This document shows positions 36,401 through 50,500 of a stretch of DNA of 64,000 bases, in pieces. A program made the translations under genes and the position numbers. Under the pieces are notes generated by a model that was given only the letters and a program-made list of their open reading frames with translations, made no database searches and was not told where the DNA came from. The stretch is from Camelus bactrianus (taxonomy: Eukaryota > Chordata > Mammalia > Artiodactyla > Camelidae), in assembly GCF_048773025.1 (NCBI RefSeq), contig NC_133558.1, positions 39,652,501-39,716,500 of the forward strand, in the 5' to 3' direction. Numbering within the stretch: position 1 is the first letter of the stretch; every line of letters begins with the position of its first letter.

Positions 36401-39400
36401 TCCCAAAAGGCACATAATTTTCCCAAGCCTGCATCATTTCCAAAGCCCGCATCATCTCCCCAAGCCCAATCATCTCCCCAAGACCACATCAGCACCCCAA
36501 GCCCAATCATGTCCCCAAGCCCACATCATCTCCCGAAGAGCAATCTTCTCCCCAAGCCCACATAATGTCTCCAAGCTGACATATCTCTAAGCACACACCA
36601 TCTCCCCAAGCCCACATCATCGCCCCAAGCCCGCATTATCTCCCCGAGCCCACATCATCTCCCCAAGCCCGCATTCATTCCCCAAGCGTGCATCATTTTC
36701 AAAGCCCACATCATCTCCCCAAACCACCATGATCTCCCCAAGTCCACATAAACTCCCCAAGCCCAATTATCTCCCCAGCCCACATCATTTCCCAAGCCCG
36801 CATCATCTTCCCAAGCGCAATCACCTCCCCAATCCTGCATCATATATCCAGGCCCACTTGTCCCCAAGCTGATCTCACCACCCTAAGCCCGCATCATGTC
36901 CCCAAGGACAAATCATCTCCGCAACCCCGCATGATCTCCCAAGCCCACGTCATCTCCTAAGCCTGCATCATGTCCCCAAGCCCACATCTCCCCAAGCCTA
37001 CATTATCTCCCCAAGCCTCATTTTTTCAGGCCCACATGTCGCGAAGCCGACCTCACACCCTCAGCCCGCTTCATCTCCCTAAGCCTGCATCATGTCCACA
37101 AGCCCACATCTCCCAAAAGGCATATAATTTCAACAAGCCTGCATCATTTCTCAAGCCCTCATCATCTCCGCAAGGCCAATCAACTCCCCAAGCCCACATC
37201 ATCTCCCCAAGACCAATCATCTCCCCAAGTGCACATCATCTCCTGAAGCCCAGTCTTCTCGCGAAGCCTACATAATGTCATCAAGCACACATCATGTCTC
37301 CAAGCAAACATATCTGTAAGCCCATATCATGTCCCCAAGAAAACATGATCTCCCCAAGTCCACATCATCTCCCCAAGCACACATCATCTCCCCAAGACAA
37401 CATGATCTACCCAAGCCCACATACTCTCCCCATGCCCACATCATCTCCTCAAGCCCACCTCATCTCCCCAATCCCGCATCATGTTTCCAGGCCCACATGT
37501 CCACAAGCTGATCTCACCACCCTAAGCCCACATCATGTACCCAAGGACAAATCATCTCTGCAACCCTGCATGATCTCCCAAACCTCATCATTTTTTCAGG
37601 CCCACATGTCCCGAAGCCAACCTCACACCCTAAGCCCGCTTCATCTCCCTAAGCCCGCATCATGTCCACAAGCCCACATCTCCCAAAAGGCACATACTTT
37701 CCCCAAGCCTGCATCATTTCCAAAGCCCGCTTCATCTCCCCAAGCCCAATCATCTCCCCAAGCCCACATCAGCACCCCAAGCCCAATCATCTCCCCAAGC
37801 CCACATCATCTCCCGAAGAGCAATCTTCTTCCCAAGCCCACATGATGTCTCCAAGCTGACATGTCTCTAAGCACACACCATCTCCCCAAGCCCACATCAT
37901 CGCCCCAAGCCCGCATTATCTCCCCGAGCCCACATCATCTCCCCAAGCCCGCATACATTCCCCAAGCGTGCATCATTTTCAAAGCGCACATCATCTCCCC
38001 AAGCCCACATACTCTCCACAAGCCCACATCATCTCCCCAATCCCACATCATCTCCCCAAGCCCACACCATGTTTCCAGGCCCATATGTCCCCAAGCTGAT
38101 CTCACCACCCTAAGACCGCATCATGTCCCCAAGGACAAATCATCTCCGCAACACCGCATGATCTCCCAAGCCCACATCATCTCCTAAGCCCGCATCATCT
38201 CCCTGAGCCTCCAGCATATCCGCAAGAAGGCGTCATCACCCCAAGCCTGACTGATCTCCCACAGCCCAATCATCTCCCCAAGCCCGCATCATCTCTCCAA
38301 GCCCACGTCATCTCCCTGATCCCGTGTCATGTCCCTGAGCCGGCATCATGTCCCAGAGCCTGTGTCAAGTCAGCACACTCAATTCATGTCTGCAGGCCCG
38401 AGAAAGGTCTGTAAGCCCACTTTCACTCCCCGAGCCCCCATCATCTCCATGAGCCCATGTCATCTCTCCAAGCCTGCATCAAATCCCCAAGCCCACATCT
38501 CCCCAAGCCTACATTATCTCCCCAAGCCTCATTTTTTCAGGCCCACATGTCCTGAAGCCGACCTCACACCCTAAGCCCGCTTCATCTCCCTAAGCCTGCA
38601 TCATGTCCACAAGCCCACATCTCCCAAAAGGCATATAATTTCCCCAAGCCCTCATCATCTCCCCAAGCCCAATCATCTCCCCTACCCCACATCATCTCAT
38701 GAAGCCCAAACTTCTCCCCAAGCACACATCATGTCACCAAGCCCGTATCATGTCTCTAAGCCGACATAACTCTAAGACCACATCATCTCCCCAAGCTAAG
38801 GTGGTCTCCCCAAGCCCACATCATCTCCCCAAGTCAACATGACCTCACCAAGCCCACATCTTCTCAACGAGCCCACATAGTCTCCCCAAGCCCACATCAT
38901 CTCCCCAAGCCCGCATCATGTTTCCAGGCCCACATGTCCCCAAGCTGACCTCACCACTCTAAGCTTGCATCATATCCCAAAGGACAAATCATCTCCCCAA
39001 CCCTGCGTGATCTCCCAAGCCCACGTCATCTCTAAAGCCCGCAATATCTCCCTGAGCCTGAAGCATATCCGCAAGACCACTTCATCACCCCAAGCCTGAG
39101 TCATCTCCCACAGCCCAATCATCTCCCCAAGCCCGCATCATCTCCCCAAACCCACGTCATCTCCCTGAACCCTTGTCGTGTCCCCAAGCCGGCATCATGT
39201 CCCAGAGAACTCAAGTCATGTCTGCAAGCCCGAGAAATATCTGTAAGCCCACTTCAACTCCCCGAGCCCCCATCATCTCCATGAGCCCATGTCATCTCCA
39301 CAAGCCCAGGTCATCTCCCTCAGCCCGCGTCATCTCCCAGAGCCCACGTCATCTCCTCGAGCCAACACCTCCCCAAGCCCGAATCATCTCTACAAGCCCA

Positions 39401-42400
39401 CATCTTTCTAAACCTACATCTTCCAAATCCCACATCAGCTCTCCAAGTCCACGTAACTCCCTGAACCTGTGTTGTGTCCCGGAGCTGGCGTCATATCCAG
39501 AGCACGTGTCGTGTCAGTCAGCCCACGTCATATCCACAAGCCCGATAAATGTCTGCGAGCCTGCGTCATCTCCCCGAGCCCGTGTCATATCCCAGAGCCA
39601 CAATCAAATTCTCTAGCCCGCATCATCTCCCCAAGCTCACATCTCCCCAAGACCATATCTCCCCAAGCCCGCAACATCTCCCCAAGCCGGCATCATGTCC
39701 CCAAGCCCACATCTCCCCAAGGACACATTATCTCACCAAGCCTGCATCATGTTTCCAGGCCCACATGTCCCCAAGCCGACCTCACGACACAAAGCCCGCT
39801 TCATCTCCCCTAGCCCACATCATTTCCCCAAGCCCAAACATCTCCCCAGCCCACATCATTTCCCAACCACGCATCATCTAGCCGAGCCTGCGTCATGTCC
39901 CCAAGCCGGCATTATATCCACGAGCCCGCATGTTTTACACAGGACCACTTCATCTCCCCAAGCCAAAATGATCCCCCCAAGCCCGCATCATCTCCTCAAG
40001 CCCGCCTCATCTCCCCAATCCCGCATCATGTTTCCAGGCCCACATGTCCCCAAGCTGATCTCACCACCCTAAGCCCGCATCATGTCCCCAAGGACAAATC
40101 TCCGCAACCCCGCATGATCTCCCAAGCCCACGTCATCTCCTAGCCCGCATCACCTCCCTGAGCCTGCAGCATATCCGCAACAACGCTTCATCACCCCAAG
40201 ACCGAGTCATCTCCCACAGCTCAATCATCTCCCCAAGCCTGCATTATCTCCCCAAGCCTGCATCATGTCCCCAAGCCAACATCTCCCCAAGCCCACATTA
40301 TCTCCCCAAGCCTCATTTTTTCAGGCCCACATGTCCCGAAGCCGACCTCACACCCTAAGCTCGCTTCAACTCCCTAAGCCTGCATCATGTCCACAAGCCC
40401 ACATCTCCCAAAACGCATATAATTTCCCCAAGCCTGCATCATTTCCCAAGCCCTCATCATCTCCCCAAGCCCAATCAACTCCCCAAGCACACATCATCTC
40501 GCCAAGCCAACATCATCTCCCCAAGCCCAATCAACTCCCCAAGCCCACAACATCTCCCCAAGCCCAATCATCTCCCCAAGTTCACATCATGTCCCAAAGC
40601 CCAGTCTTCTCCCCAAGCCTACATAAAGTCATCAAGCACACATCATGTCTCTAAGCAAACATATCTCTAAGCCCACATCATGTCCCCAAGCCAACATGAT
40701 CTCCCCAAGTCCACAGCATCTCCCCAAGCCCAATCATTTCCCCAAGCCCGCATCATTTCCCAAGCCCGCCACATCTAGCCGAGCCTGCGTCATATCAACA
40801 AACCGGCGTAATATCCGCGAGACCGCATCATTTACACAGGACCACTTCATCTCCAAAAGCCAACATGATCTCCACAAGCCCACATCAGCTCCCCAAGCCA
40901 ACATGATCTCCCCAAGCCCACATCATCTCCCCAAGCCCACATAGTCTCCCAAGCCTGCATCATGTTTCCAGGTCCACATGTCCCCAAGCCGACCTCAGAA
41001 CCCTAAGCCCGCTTCATCTCCCCAAGGCCGCTTCATGTCCCCAAGCCCACATCTCCCAAAAGGCACATAATTTCCCTGAGCCTGCATCATTTCCCAAGCC
41101 CACATCTCCACAAGCGCACATTATCTCCTCAAGCCTGCATCGTAATTCCAGGCCCAAATTTCCCCAAGCCGACCTCACCACCATACACCTGCTTCATCTC
41201 CCCAAGCCCGCATCATGTCCCCAGGCCCACATCTCCCGAAAGGCACATAATTTCTCCAAGCCTTCAACATCTCCCAATCCCACAGCATCTCCCCAAGCCC
41301 AATCATCTTCCCAAGCCCACATCATCTCCCGAAGCCTAATCTTCTCACCAAGCCCACATCATGTCATCAAGCCCACATGATCTCCCCAAGTATGCATCAT
41401 GTTTCCAAGCCCACATGTCCCCAAGCCGACCTCACATCCCTAAACCCGCTTCATCTCCCCAAGCCCGCATCATGTCCACAAGCCCACATCTACCAAAAGG
41501 CACATAATTTGCTCAAGCCTGCATCATTTCCCAAGCCCGCATCATGTCCCCAATACCACATCTCCTAAAAGGCACATAATTTCCCCAAGACAGCATCATT
41601 TCCCAAGCACACATCATCTCCCCAAGCCCAATCATCTCCCCATCTCACATCATCTCCCGAAGCCCAATCATCTCCCCAAGCCCACATCATGCCCTCAAGC
41701 ACACATCATGCCTTCAAGCCGACATATTACTAAGCCCACATCATCTCCCCAAACCACCATGATCTCCCCAAGCCCACATCATCTCCCCAAGCCCAATCAT
41801 CTCCCCAGCCCACATCATTTTCCACGCCCGCATCATTTAGCCGAGCTTGCGTCATGTCCCCAAGCCGGCATTATATCCGCGAGCCCGCATCATTTACACA
41901 GGAACACTTCATCTCCCCAAGCCAACATGATCTCCACATCCCACATCATCTCCCCGTGCCCACATAGTCTCCCCAAGCCTGCATCATTTTCCAGATCCAC
42001 ATGTCCCCAAGCCGACCTCACAACCCTAAGCCCGCTTCATCTCCCCAAGCCCGCATCATCTCCCCAAGCCCGCATCATTTCCCCAATCCCACATCTCCCA
42101 AAAGGCACATAATTTCCCCAAGCCTGCATCATTTCCAAAGCCCGCACCATCTCCCCAAGCCCAATCATCTCCCCAAGCTCACATCATCTCCCCAAGTCCA
42201 ATCATCTCCCCTAGCCCACATCATTTCTCCAAGCCCAATCATCTCCCCTAACCCACATCATTTCCCCAAGCCCAATCATCTCCCCAAGCCCACATCAGCA
42301 CCCCAAGCCCATCATCTCCCCAAGCCCACATCATCTCCCGAAGAGCAATCTTCTCCCCAAGCCCACATAATGTCTCCAAGCTGACATATCTCTAAGCACA

Positions 42401-44332
42401 CACCATCTCCCCAAGCCCACATCATCGCCCCAAGCCCAATCATTTCTCCAAGCCCTAATCATTTCCCAAGCCCGCATCATCTAGCCAAGGCTGCGTCATG
42501 TCCCCAAGCCAGCATAATATCCACGAGCCCGCAACATTTAAACAGGCCCACATGATCTCCCCAAGCCAACATGATCTTCCTAAACGCACATCATCTCCCA
42601 AAGCGATCATGATCTCCCCAAGCCCACATCATCTCCACAAGCCCACATAGTCTCCCTGAGCCCACATCATCTCCCCAAGCCGAATCATCTCCCCAAGCCC
42701 ACATCAGCTCCCCAAGCCCGCATCATCTCCCCAAGCCCACATCATCTCCCCAAGGCTGCCTCTTGTTTCCAGGCCCATATGTCCCCAAGCTGACCTCACC
42801 ACCCTAAGCCCGCATCATGTCCACAAGGAGAAATCATCTCCCCAACCCCGCATGATCTCCCAAGCCCATGTCTTCTCCTAAAGCCCGCATCATCTCCGTG
42901 AGCCTGTTGCATATCCACAAGACCGCTTCATCTACTCAAGCCTGAGTCATCTCCCGCAGCCCAATCATCTCCCCAAGCCCGCATCATCTCCCCAAGCCCA
43001 CGTCATCTCCCTGAAGCCGTGTCGTGTCCCCGAGCTGGCATCATGTCCCAGAGCCTGTGTCATGTCAGCGAACTGAAGTCATGTCTTCAAGCCCGAGAAA
43101 TGTCTGTAAGCCCACTTCAACTCCCTGAGCCCCCATCATCTCCATGGGCCCATGTCATCTCCCTAAGCTGATGTCATGTCCTCGAGCCCACAACATGTCC
43201 CCGAGCCGATGACATTATCAGGGAGCCCTCATCATTTCCACGAGCCCATGTCATCTCCACGAGCCCAGGTCATCTCCCTCAGCCCTCGTCATCTCCCCGA
43301 GCCCATGTAATCTCCTCGAGACAACATCTCCCCAAGCCATCATCATCTCCCCAAGCCCAAATCATCTCTCCAAGCCCACATCTTTCTAAACCTATGTCTT
43401 CCCAAGCCCACATCAGCTCTCCAAGTCCACGTAATCTCTCTGAACCTGTGTTGTGTCCCCGAGGTGGCGTCATATCCAGAGCCTGTGTCATGTCAGTGAG
43501 CCTACTTCATGTCCACAAGCCAGAAAAATGTCTGCGAGACTGCGTCATCTCCCCGAGCCCGTGTCATGTCCCTGAGCCTACATCATATTCTCTAACCCGC
43601 TTCATCTCCCCAAGCCCGCATCATGTCCCCAAGCCCACATCTCCCAAAAGGCACATGATTTCCCCAAGCCTGCATCATTTCCCAAGCGCACATCATCTCC
43701 CCAAGCCCAATCATCTCCCCAAGCCCGCATCATCTCTCCAAGCCTGCATCTTGTTCCCAAGCCCACATCTCCCCAAGCGCACTTTATCTCCCCAAGCTTG
43801 CATCGTGATTCCAGGCCCAAATGTTCCCAAGCCGACCTCACCAACCTACACCTGCTTCATCTCCCCAAGCCCGCATCATGTCCCCAGGCCCACATCTCTC
43901 AAAAGGCACATAATTTCTCCAAGACTGCATCATTTCCCAATCCCCCATCATCTCCCCAAGCCCACATCATCTCCCCAAGCCCACATCATCTCCTCAAGCC
44001 CACATCATCTCCCGAAGAGCAATCTTCTCCCCAAGCCCACATAATGTCTCCAAGCTGACATATCTCTAAGCACACACCATCTCCCCAAGCCCACATCATC
44101 GCCCCAAGCCCAATCATTTCCCCAAGCCCTAATCATTTCCCAAGCCCGCATCATCTAGCCAAGGCTGCGTCATGTCCCCAAGCCAGCATAATATCCATGA
44201 GCCCGCATCATGTTTCCAGGCCCACATGTCCCCAAACAGACCTCACCACCCTAAGCCCGCATCATGTCCTCAAGGACAAATCATCTCCTCAACCCCACAT
44301 GATCTCCCAAGCCCACGTCATCTCCTAAGTCC
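33489..44332 (+). repeat. Block U3: 10,844-bp higher-order unit, copy 2
   Basis: U3 is a direct tandem copy of U2. Homology to the start of the unit continues past its end to 44,425, giving about 93 bp of exact sequence on which the exchange could have taken place. Differences from U2 that I could place are C to G at 36,201 (shared with U4), C to T at 37,559, G to A at 38,001, G to A at 38,329 and T to C at 41,711. Three of these are CpG transitions found only in U3. The T to C at 41,711 agrees with U1 (8,436 region) and may be a conversion. No gene is seen. Confidence 0.93.
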
Positions 44333-47300
44333 GCATCATCTCCATCAGCCTTCAGCATATCCGCAAGAAGGCGTCATCACCCCAAGCCTGAGTGATCTCC
44401 ACAGCCCAATCATCTGACCAAGCCCACATCATCTCCCGAAGCCTAGTCTTCTCACCAAGCCCACATCGTGTCATCAAGCCCACATGATCTCCCCAAGTAT
44501 GCATCATGTTTCCAAGCCCACATGTCCCCAAGCCGACCTCACATCCCTAAACCCGCTTCATCTCCCTAAGCCCGCATCATGTCCAAAAGCCCGCATCTCC
44601 CAAAAGGCACATACTTTCCCCAAGCCTGCATCATTTCCCAAGCCCGAATCATCTCTCCAAGCCTGCATTATGTTCCCAAGCCCACATCTCCCCAAGCGCA
44701 CATTATCTCCCCAAGCTTGCATCGTGATTCCAGGCCCAAATGTTCCCAAGCCGACCTCACCACCCTACACCGGCTTCATCTCCCCAAGCCCTCAACATGT
44801 ACCCAGGCCCACATCTCTCAAAAGGCACATAATTTCTCCAAGACTACATCATTTCCCAATCCCCCATCATCTCCCCAAGCCCAATCATCTCCCCAAGACC
44901 GCATCATTCCCGAAGCCTGCATCATCTAGCCAAGCCTGCGTCATGTCCCAAGACGGCATAATATCCGCGAGCCCGAATCATTTACACAGCCACACATCAT
45001 TTCCCCAAGCCCAATCATCTCCCTAAGTCTGCATCATTTCCCAAGCCCGCATCATGGAACCGAGCCTGCATCATGTCCCCGAGACCGCATCATGTACACA
45101 GGCCCAGATCATCTCCGAAAGCCAACATGATCTCTCCAAGCCCACATCATTTCCCCAAGCCCACATCATCTCCCCAAGCCCACATCATCTCCCCAAGCCA
45201 ACATGATCTACCCAAGCCAACATCATCTACCCGAGCCCACATACTCTCCCCATGCCCACATCATCTCCTCAAGCCCGCATCATCTCCCCAATCCCGCATC
45301 ATGTTTCCAGGCCCACATGTCCCCAAGCTGATCTCACCACCCTAAGCCCGCATCATGTACCCAAGGACAAATCATCTCCGCAACCCCGCATGATCTCCCA
45401 AGCCTCATCATTTTTTCAGGCCCACATGTCCCAAAGCCAACCTCACACCCTAAGCCCGCTTCATCTCCCTAAGCCCGCATCATGTCCACAAGCCCACATG
45501 TCTCAAAAGGCACATACTTTCCCCAAGCCTGCATCATTTCCCAAGCCCGCATCATGTCCCCAATACCACATCTCCCAAAAGGCACATAATTTCCCCAAGC
45601 CTGCATCATTTCCCAAGCCCACATCATCTCCCCAAGCCCACATCATCTCCTCAAGCCCACATCATCTCCCGAAGAGCAATCTTCTCCCCAAGCCCACATA
45701 ATGTCTCCAAGCTGACATATCTCTAAGCACACACCATCTCCCCAAGCCCACATCATCGCCCCAAGCCCAATCATTTCCCCAAGCCCTAATCATTTCCCAA
45801 GCCCGCATCATCTAGCCAAGGCTGCGTCATGTCCCCAAGCCAGCATAATATCCATGAGCCCGCATCATGTTTCCAGGCCCACATGTCCCCAAACAGACCT
45901 CACCACCCTAAGCCCGCATCATGTCCTCAAGGACAAATCATCTCCTCAACCCCACATGATCTCCCAAGCCCACGTCATCTCCTAAGTCCGCATCATCTCC
46001 GTCAGCCTTCAGCATATCCGCAAGAAGGCGTCATCACCCCAAGCCTGAGTGATCTCCACAGCCCAATCATCTGACCAAGCCCGCATCATCTCTCCAAGCC
46101 CACGTCATCTCCCTGATCCCGTGTCGTGTCCCCGAGCCGGCATCATGTCCCAGAGCCTGTGTCATGTCAGCACACTCAATTCATGTCTGCAATCCCGAGA
46201 AATGTCTCTAAGCCCACTTTCACTCCCCGAGCCCCCATCATCTCCATGAGCCCATGTCATCTCACAAGCCCGAATCATCTCTCCAAGCATGCATCATGTC
46301 CCCAAGCCCACATCTTCACAAGCCCACATGACCTCCCAAGTATGCATCATGTTTCCAGGCCCACATGTCCCCAAGCAGACCTCACCACCCTAAGCCCGCA
46401 TCATGTCCCCAAGGACAAATCATCTCCGCAACCCCGCATGATCCCCCAACCCCACGTCATCTCCGAAATCCTCATCATCTCCATCAGCCTTCAGCATATC
46501 CGCAAGAAGGCGTCATCACCCCAAGCCTGAGTGATCTCCACAGCCCAATCATCTGACCAAGCCCGCATCATCTCTCCAAGCCCATGTCATCTCCCTGAAC
46601 CCGTGTGGTTTTCCCGAGCTGGCATCATGTCCCAGAGCCTGTGTCATGTCAGCACACTCAATTCATGTCTGCAAGCCCGAGAAATGTCTGTAAGCCCACT
46701 TTCACTCCCCGATCACCCATCATCTCCATGAGCCCTTGTCGTCTCACCAAGCACGCGTCATCTCCCCAAGGCTGCATCATGTCCCCAAGCCCACATCTAC
46801 ACAAGCCCACATGATCTCCCCAAGTATGCATCATGTTTCCAGGCCCACATGTCCCCAAGCTGACCGCACAACTCTAAGCCCGCTTCATCTCCCCAAGCCC
46901 GCATCATGTCCACAAACCCACATCTCCCAAAAGGCACACAATTTTCACAAGCCTGCATCATTTCCCAAGACCACATCATCTCTCGAAGCCCAATCATCTC
47001 CCCAAGCCAACATGATCCCCCCAAGCCCACATAATCTCCCCAATCCCACATCATCTCACCAAGCCCGCATCATCTCTCCAAGCCCACGTCATCTCCATGA
47101 ACCCGTGTCGTGTCCCCAAGCCGGCATCATGTCCCAGAGCCTGTGTCATGTCAGCACACTCAATTCATGTCTGCAAGCCCGAGAAATGTCTCTAAGCCCA
47201 CTTTCATTCCCCGAGCCCACATCATCTCCAAGAGCCCATGTCATCTCTCCAAGCCTGCATCAAATCCCCAAGCCCACATCTCCCCAAGCCTACATTATCT

Positions 47301-47543
47301 CCCCAAGCCTCATTTTTTCAGGCCCACATGTCCCGAAGCCGACCTCACACCCTCAGCCCGCTTCATCTCCCTAAGCCTGCATCATGTCCACAAGCCCACA
47401 TCTCCCCAAGCCTACATTATCTCCCCAAGCCTCATTTTTTCAGGCCCACATGTCCCGAAGCCGACCTCACACCCTAAGCTCGCTTCAACTCCCTAAGCCT
47501 GCATCATGTGCACAAGCCCACATCTCCCAAAACGCATATAATT
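42970..47543 (+). repeat. 4,574-bp tandem duplication, copy A
   Basis: Positions 42,970-47,479 match 47,544-52,053 at offset 4,574. The block begins inside U3 (its last 1.4 kb). From 44,426 to about 46,009 it follows a different order: 44,426-44,640 as near 3,660-3,880, 44,640-44,900 as near 24,480-24,740, 44,890-45,450 as near 24,900-25,440, and 45,450-46,009 as near 3,060-3,600. From 46,010 to 47,479 it is a copy of 22,183-23,652, the start of the next 10.8-kb unit. The last 64 bp (47,480-47,543) are not shared with copy B and are listed separately. It thus spans the junction between successive higher-order units. Confidence 0.9.
47480..47543 (+). repeat. 64-bp patch with a private variant shared with U1
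   Basis: This end piece of copy A differs from copy B (52,054 onward) and carries CATGTGCACAAGCCC followed by CCCAAAACGCATATAATTTCC. The GTGCAC form is otherwise found only near 7,155 in U1; the matching places in U2, U3 and U4 (29,545, 40,389 and 57,946 regions) read GTCCAC. The preceding CTCGCTTCAACTCCC also agrees with the 7,130 region. The patch marks an exchange between a U1-like copy and the start of a 10.8-kb unit, followed by the junction to copy B. Confidence 0.8.
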
Positions 47544-50500
47544 TCCCCAAGCCCGCATCATCTCCCCAAGCCCACGTCATCTCCCTGAAGCCGTGTCGTG
47601 TCCCCGAGCTGGCATCATGTCCCAGAGCCTGTGTCATGTCAGCGAACTGAAGTCATGTCTTCAAGCCCGAGAAATGTCTGTAAGCCCACTTCAACTCCCT
47701 GAGCCCCCATCATCTCCATGGGCCCATGTCATCTCCCTAAGCTGATGTCATGTCCTCGAGCCCACAACATGTCCCCGAGCCGATGACATTATCAGGGAGC
47801 CCTCATCATTTCCACGAGCCCATGTCATCTCCACGAGCCCAGGTCATCTCCCTCAGCCCTCGTCATCTCCCCGAGCCCATGTAATCTCCTCGAGACAACA
47901 TCTCCCCAAGCCATCATCATCTCCCCAAGCCCAAATCATCTCTCCAAGCCCACATCTTTCTAAACCTATGTCTTCCCAAGCCCACATCAGCTCTCCAAGT
48001 CCACGTAATCTCTCTGAACCTGTGTTGTGTCCCCGAGGTGGCGTCATATCCAGAGCCTGTGTCATGTCAGTGAGCCTACTTCATGTCCACAAGCCAGAAA
48101 AATGTCTGCGAGACTGCGTCATCTCCCCGAGCCCGTGTCATGTCCCTGAGCCTACATCATATTCTCTAACCCGCTTCATCTCCCCAAGCCCGCATCATGT
48201 CCCCAAGCCCACATCTCCCAAAAGGCACATGATTTCCCCAAGCCTGCATCATTTCCCAAGCGCACATCATCTCCCCAAGCCCAATCATCTCCCCAAGCCC
48301 GCATCATCTCTCCAAGCCTGCATCTTGTTCCCAAGCCCACATCTCCCCAAGCGCACTTTATCTCCCCAAGCTTGCATCGTGATTCCAGGCCCAAATGTTC
48401 CCAAGCCGACCTCACCAACCTACACCTGCTTCATCTCCCCAAGCCCGCATCATGTCCCCAGGCCCACATCTCTCAAAAGGCACATAATTTCTCCAAGACT
48501 GCATCATTTCCCAATCCCCCATCATCTCCCCAAGCCCACATCATCTCCCCAAGCCCACATCATCTCCTCAAGCCCACATCATCTCCCGAAGAGCAATCTT
48601 CTCCCCAAGCCCACATAATGTCTCCAAGCTGACATATCTCTAAGCACACACCATCTCCCCAAGCCCACATCATCGCCCCAAGCCCAATCATTTCCCCAAG
48701 CCCTAATCATTTCCCAAGCCCGCATCATCTAGCCAAGGCTGCGTCATGTCCCCAAGCCAGCATAATATCCATGAGCCCGCATCATGTTTCCAGGCCCACA
48801 TGTCCCCAAACAGACCTCACCACCCTAAGCCCGCATCATGTCCTCAAGGACAAATCATCTCCTCAACCCCACATGATCTCCCAAGCCCACGTCATCTCCT
48901 AAGTCCGCATCATCTCCATCAGCCTTCAGCATATCCGCAAGAAGGCGTCATCACCCCAAGCCTGAGTGATCTCCACAGCCCAATCATCTGACCAAGCCCA
49001 CATCATCTCCCGAAGCCTAGTCTTCTCACCAAGCCCACATCGTGTCATCAAGCCCACATGATCTCCCCAAGTATGCATCATGTTTCCAAGCCCACATGTC
49101 CCCAAGCCGACCTCACATCCCTAAACCCGCTTCATCTCCCTAAGCCCGCATCATGTCCAAAAGCCCGCATCTCCCAAAAGGCACATACTTTCCCCAAGCC
49201 TGCATCATTTCCCAAGCCCGAATCATCTCTCCAAGCCTGCATTATGTTCCCAAGCCCACATCTCCCCAAGCGCACATTATCTCCCCAAGCTTGCATCGTG
49301 ATTCCAGGCCCAAATGTTCCCAAGCCGACCTCACCACCCTACACCGGCTTCATCTCCCCAAGCCCTCAACATGTACCCAGGCCCACATCTCTCAAAAGGC
49401 ACATAATTTCTCCAAGACTACATCATTTCCCAATCCCCCATCATCTCCCCAAGCCCAATCATCTCCCCAAGACCGCATCATTCCCGAAGCCTGCATCATC
49501 TAGCCAAGCCTGCGTCATGTCCCAAGACGGCATAATATCCGCGAGCCCGAATCATTTACACAGCCACACATCATTTCCCCAAGCCCAATCATCTCCCTAA
49601 GTCTGCATCATTTCCCAAGCCCGCATCATGGAACCGAGCCTGCATCATGTCCCCGAGACCGCATCATGTACACAGGCCCAGATCATCTCCGAAAGCCAAC
49701 ATGATCTCTCCAAGCCCACATCATTTCCCCAAGCCCACATCATCTCCCCAAGCCCACATCATCTCCCCAAGCCAACATGATCTACCCAAGCCAACATCAT
49801 CTACCCGAGCCCACATACTCTCCCCATGCCCACATCATCTCCTCAAGCCCGCATCATCTCCCCAATCCCGCATCATGTTTCCAGGCCCACATGTCCCCAA
49901 GCTGATCTCACCACCCTAAGCCCGCATCATGTACCCAAGGACAAATCATCTCCGCAACCCCGCATGATCTCCCAAGCCTCATCATTTTTTCAGGCCCACA
50001 TGTCCCAAAGCCAACCTCACACCCTAAGCCCGCTTCATCTCCCTAAGCCCGCATCATGTCCACAAGCCCACATGTCTCAAAAGGCACATACTTTCCCCAA
50101 GCCTGCATCATTTCCCAAGCCCGCATCATGTCCCCAATACCACATCTCCCAAAAGGCACATAATTTCCCCAAGCCTGCATCATTTCCCAAGCCCACATCA
50201 TCTCCCCAAGCCCACATCATCTCCTCAAGCCCACATCATCTCCCGAAGAGCAATCTTCTCCCCAAGCCCACATAATGTCTCCAAGCTGACATATCTCTAA
50301 GCACACACCATCTCCCCAAGCCCACATCATCGCCCCAAGCCCAATCATTTCCCCAAGCCCTAATCATTTCCCAAGCCCGCATCATCTAGCCAAGGCTGCG
50401 TCATGTCCCCAAGCCAGCATAATATCCATGAGCCCGCATCATGTTTCCAGGCCCACATGTCCCCAAACAGACCTCACCACCCTAAGCCCGCATCATGTCC

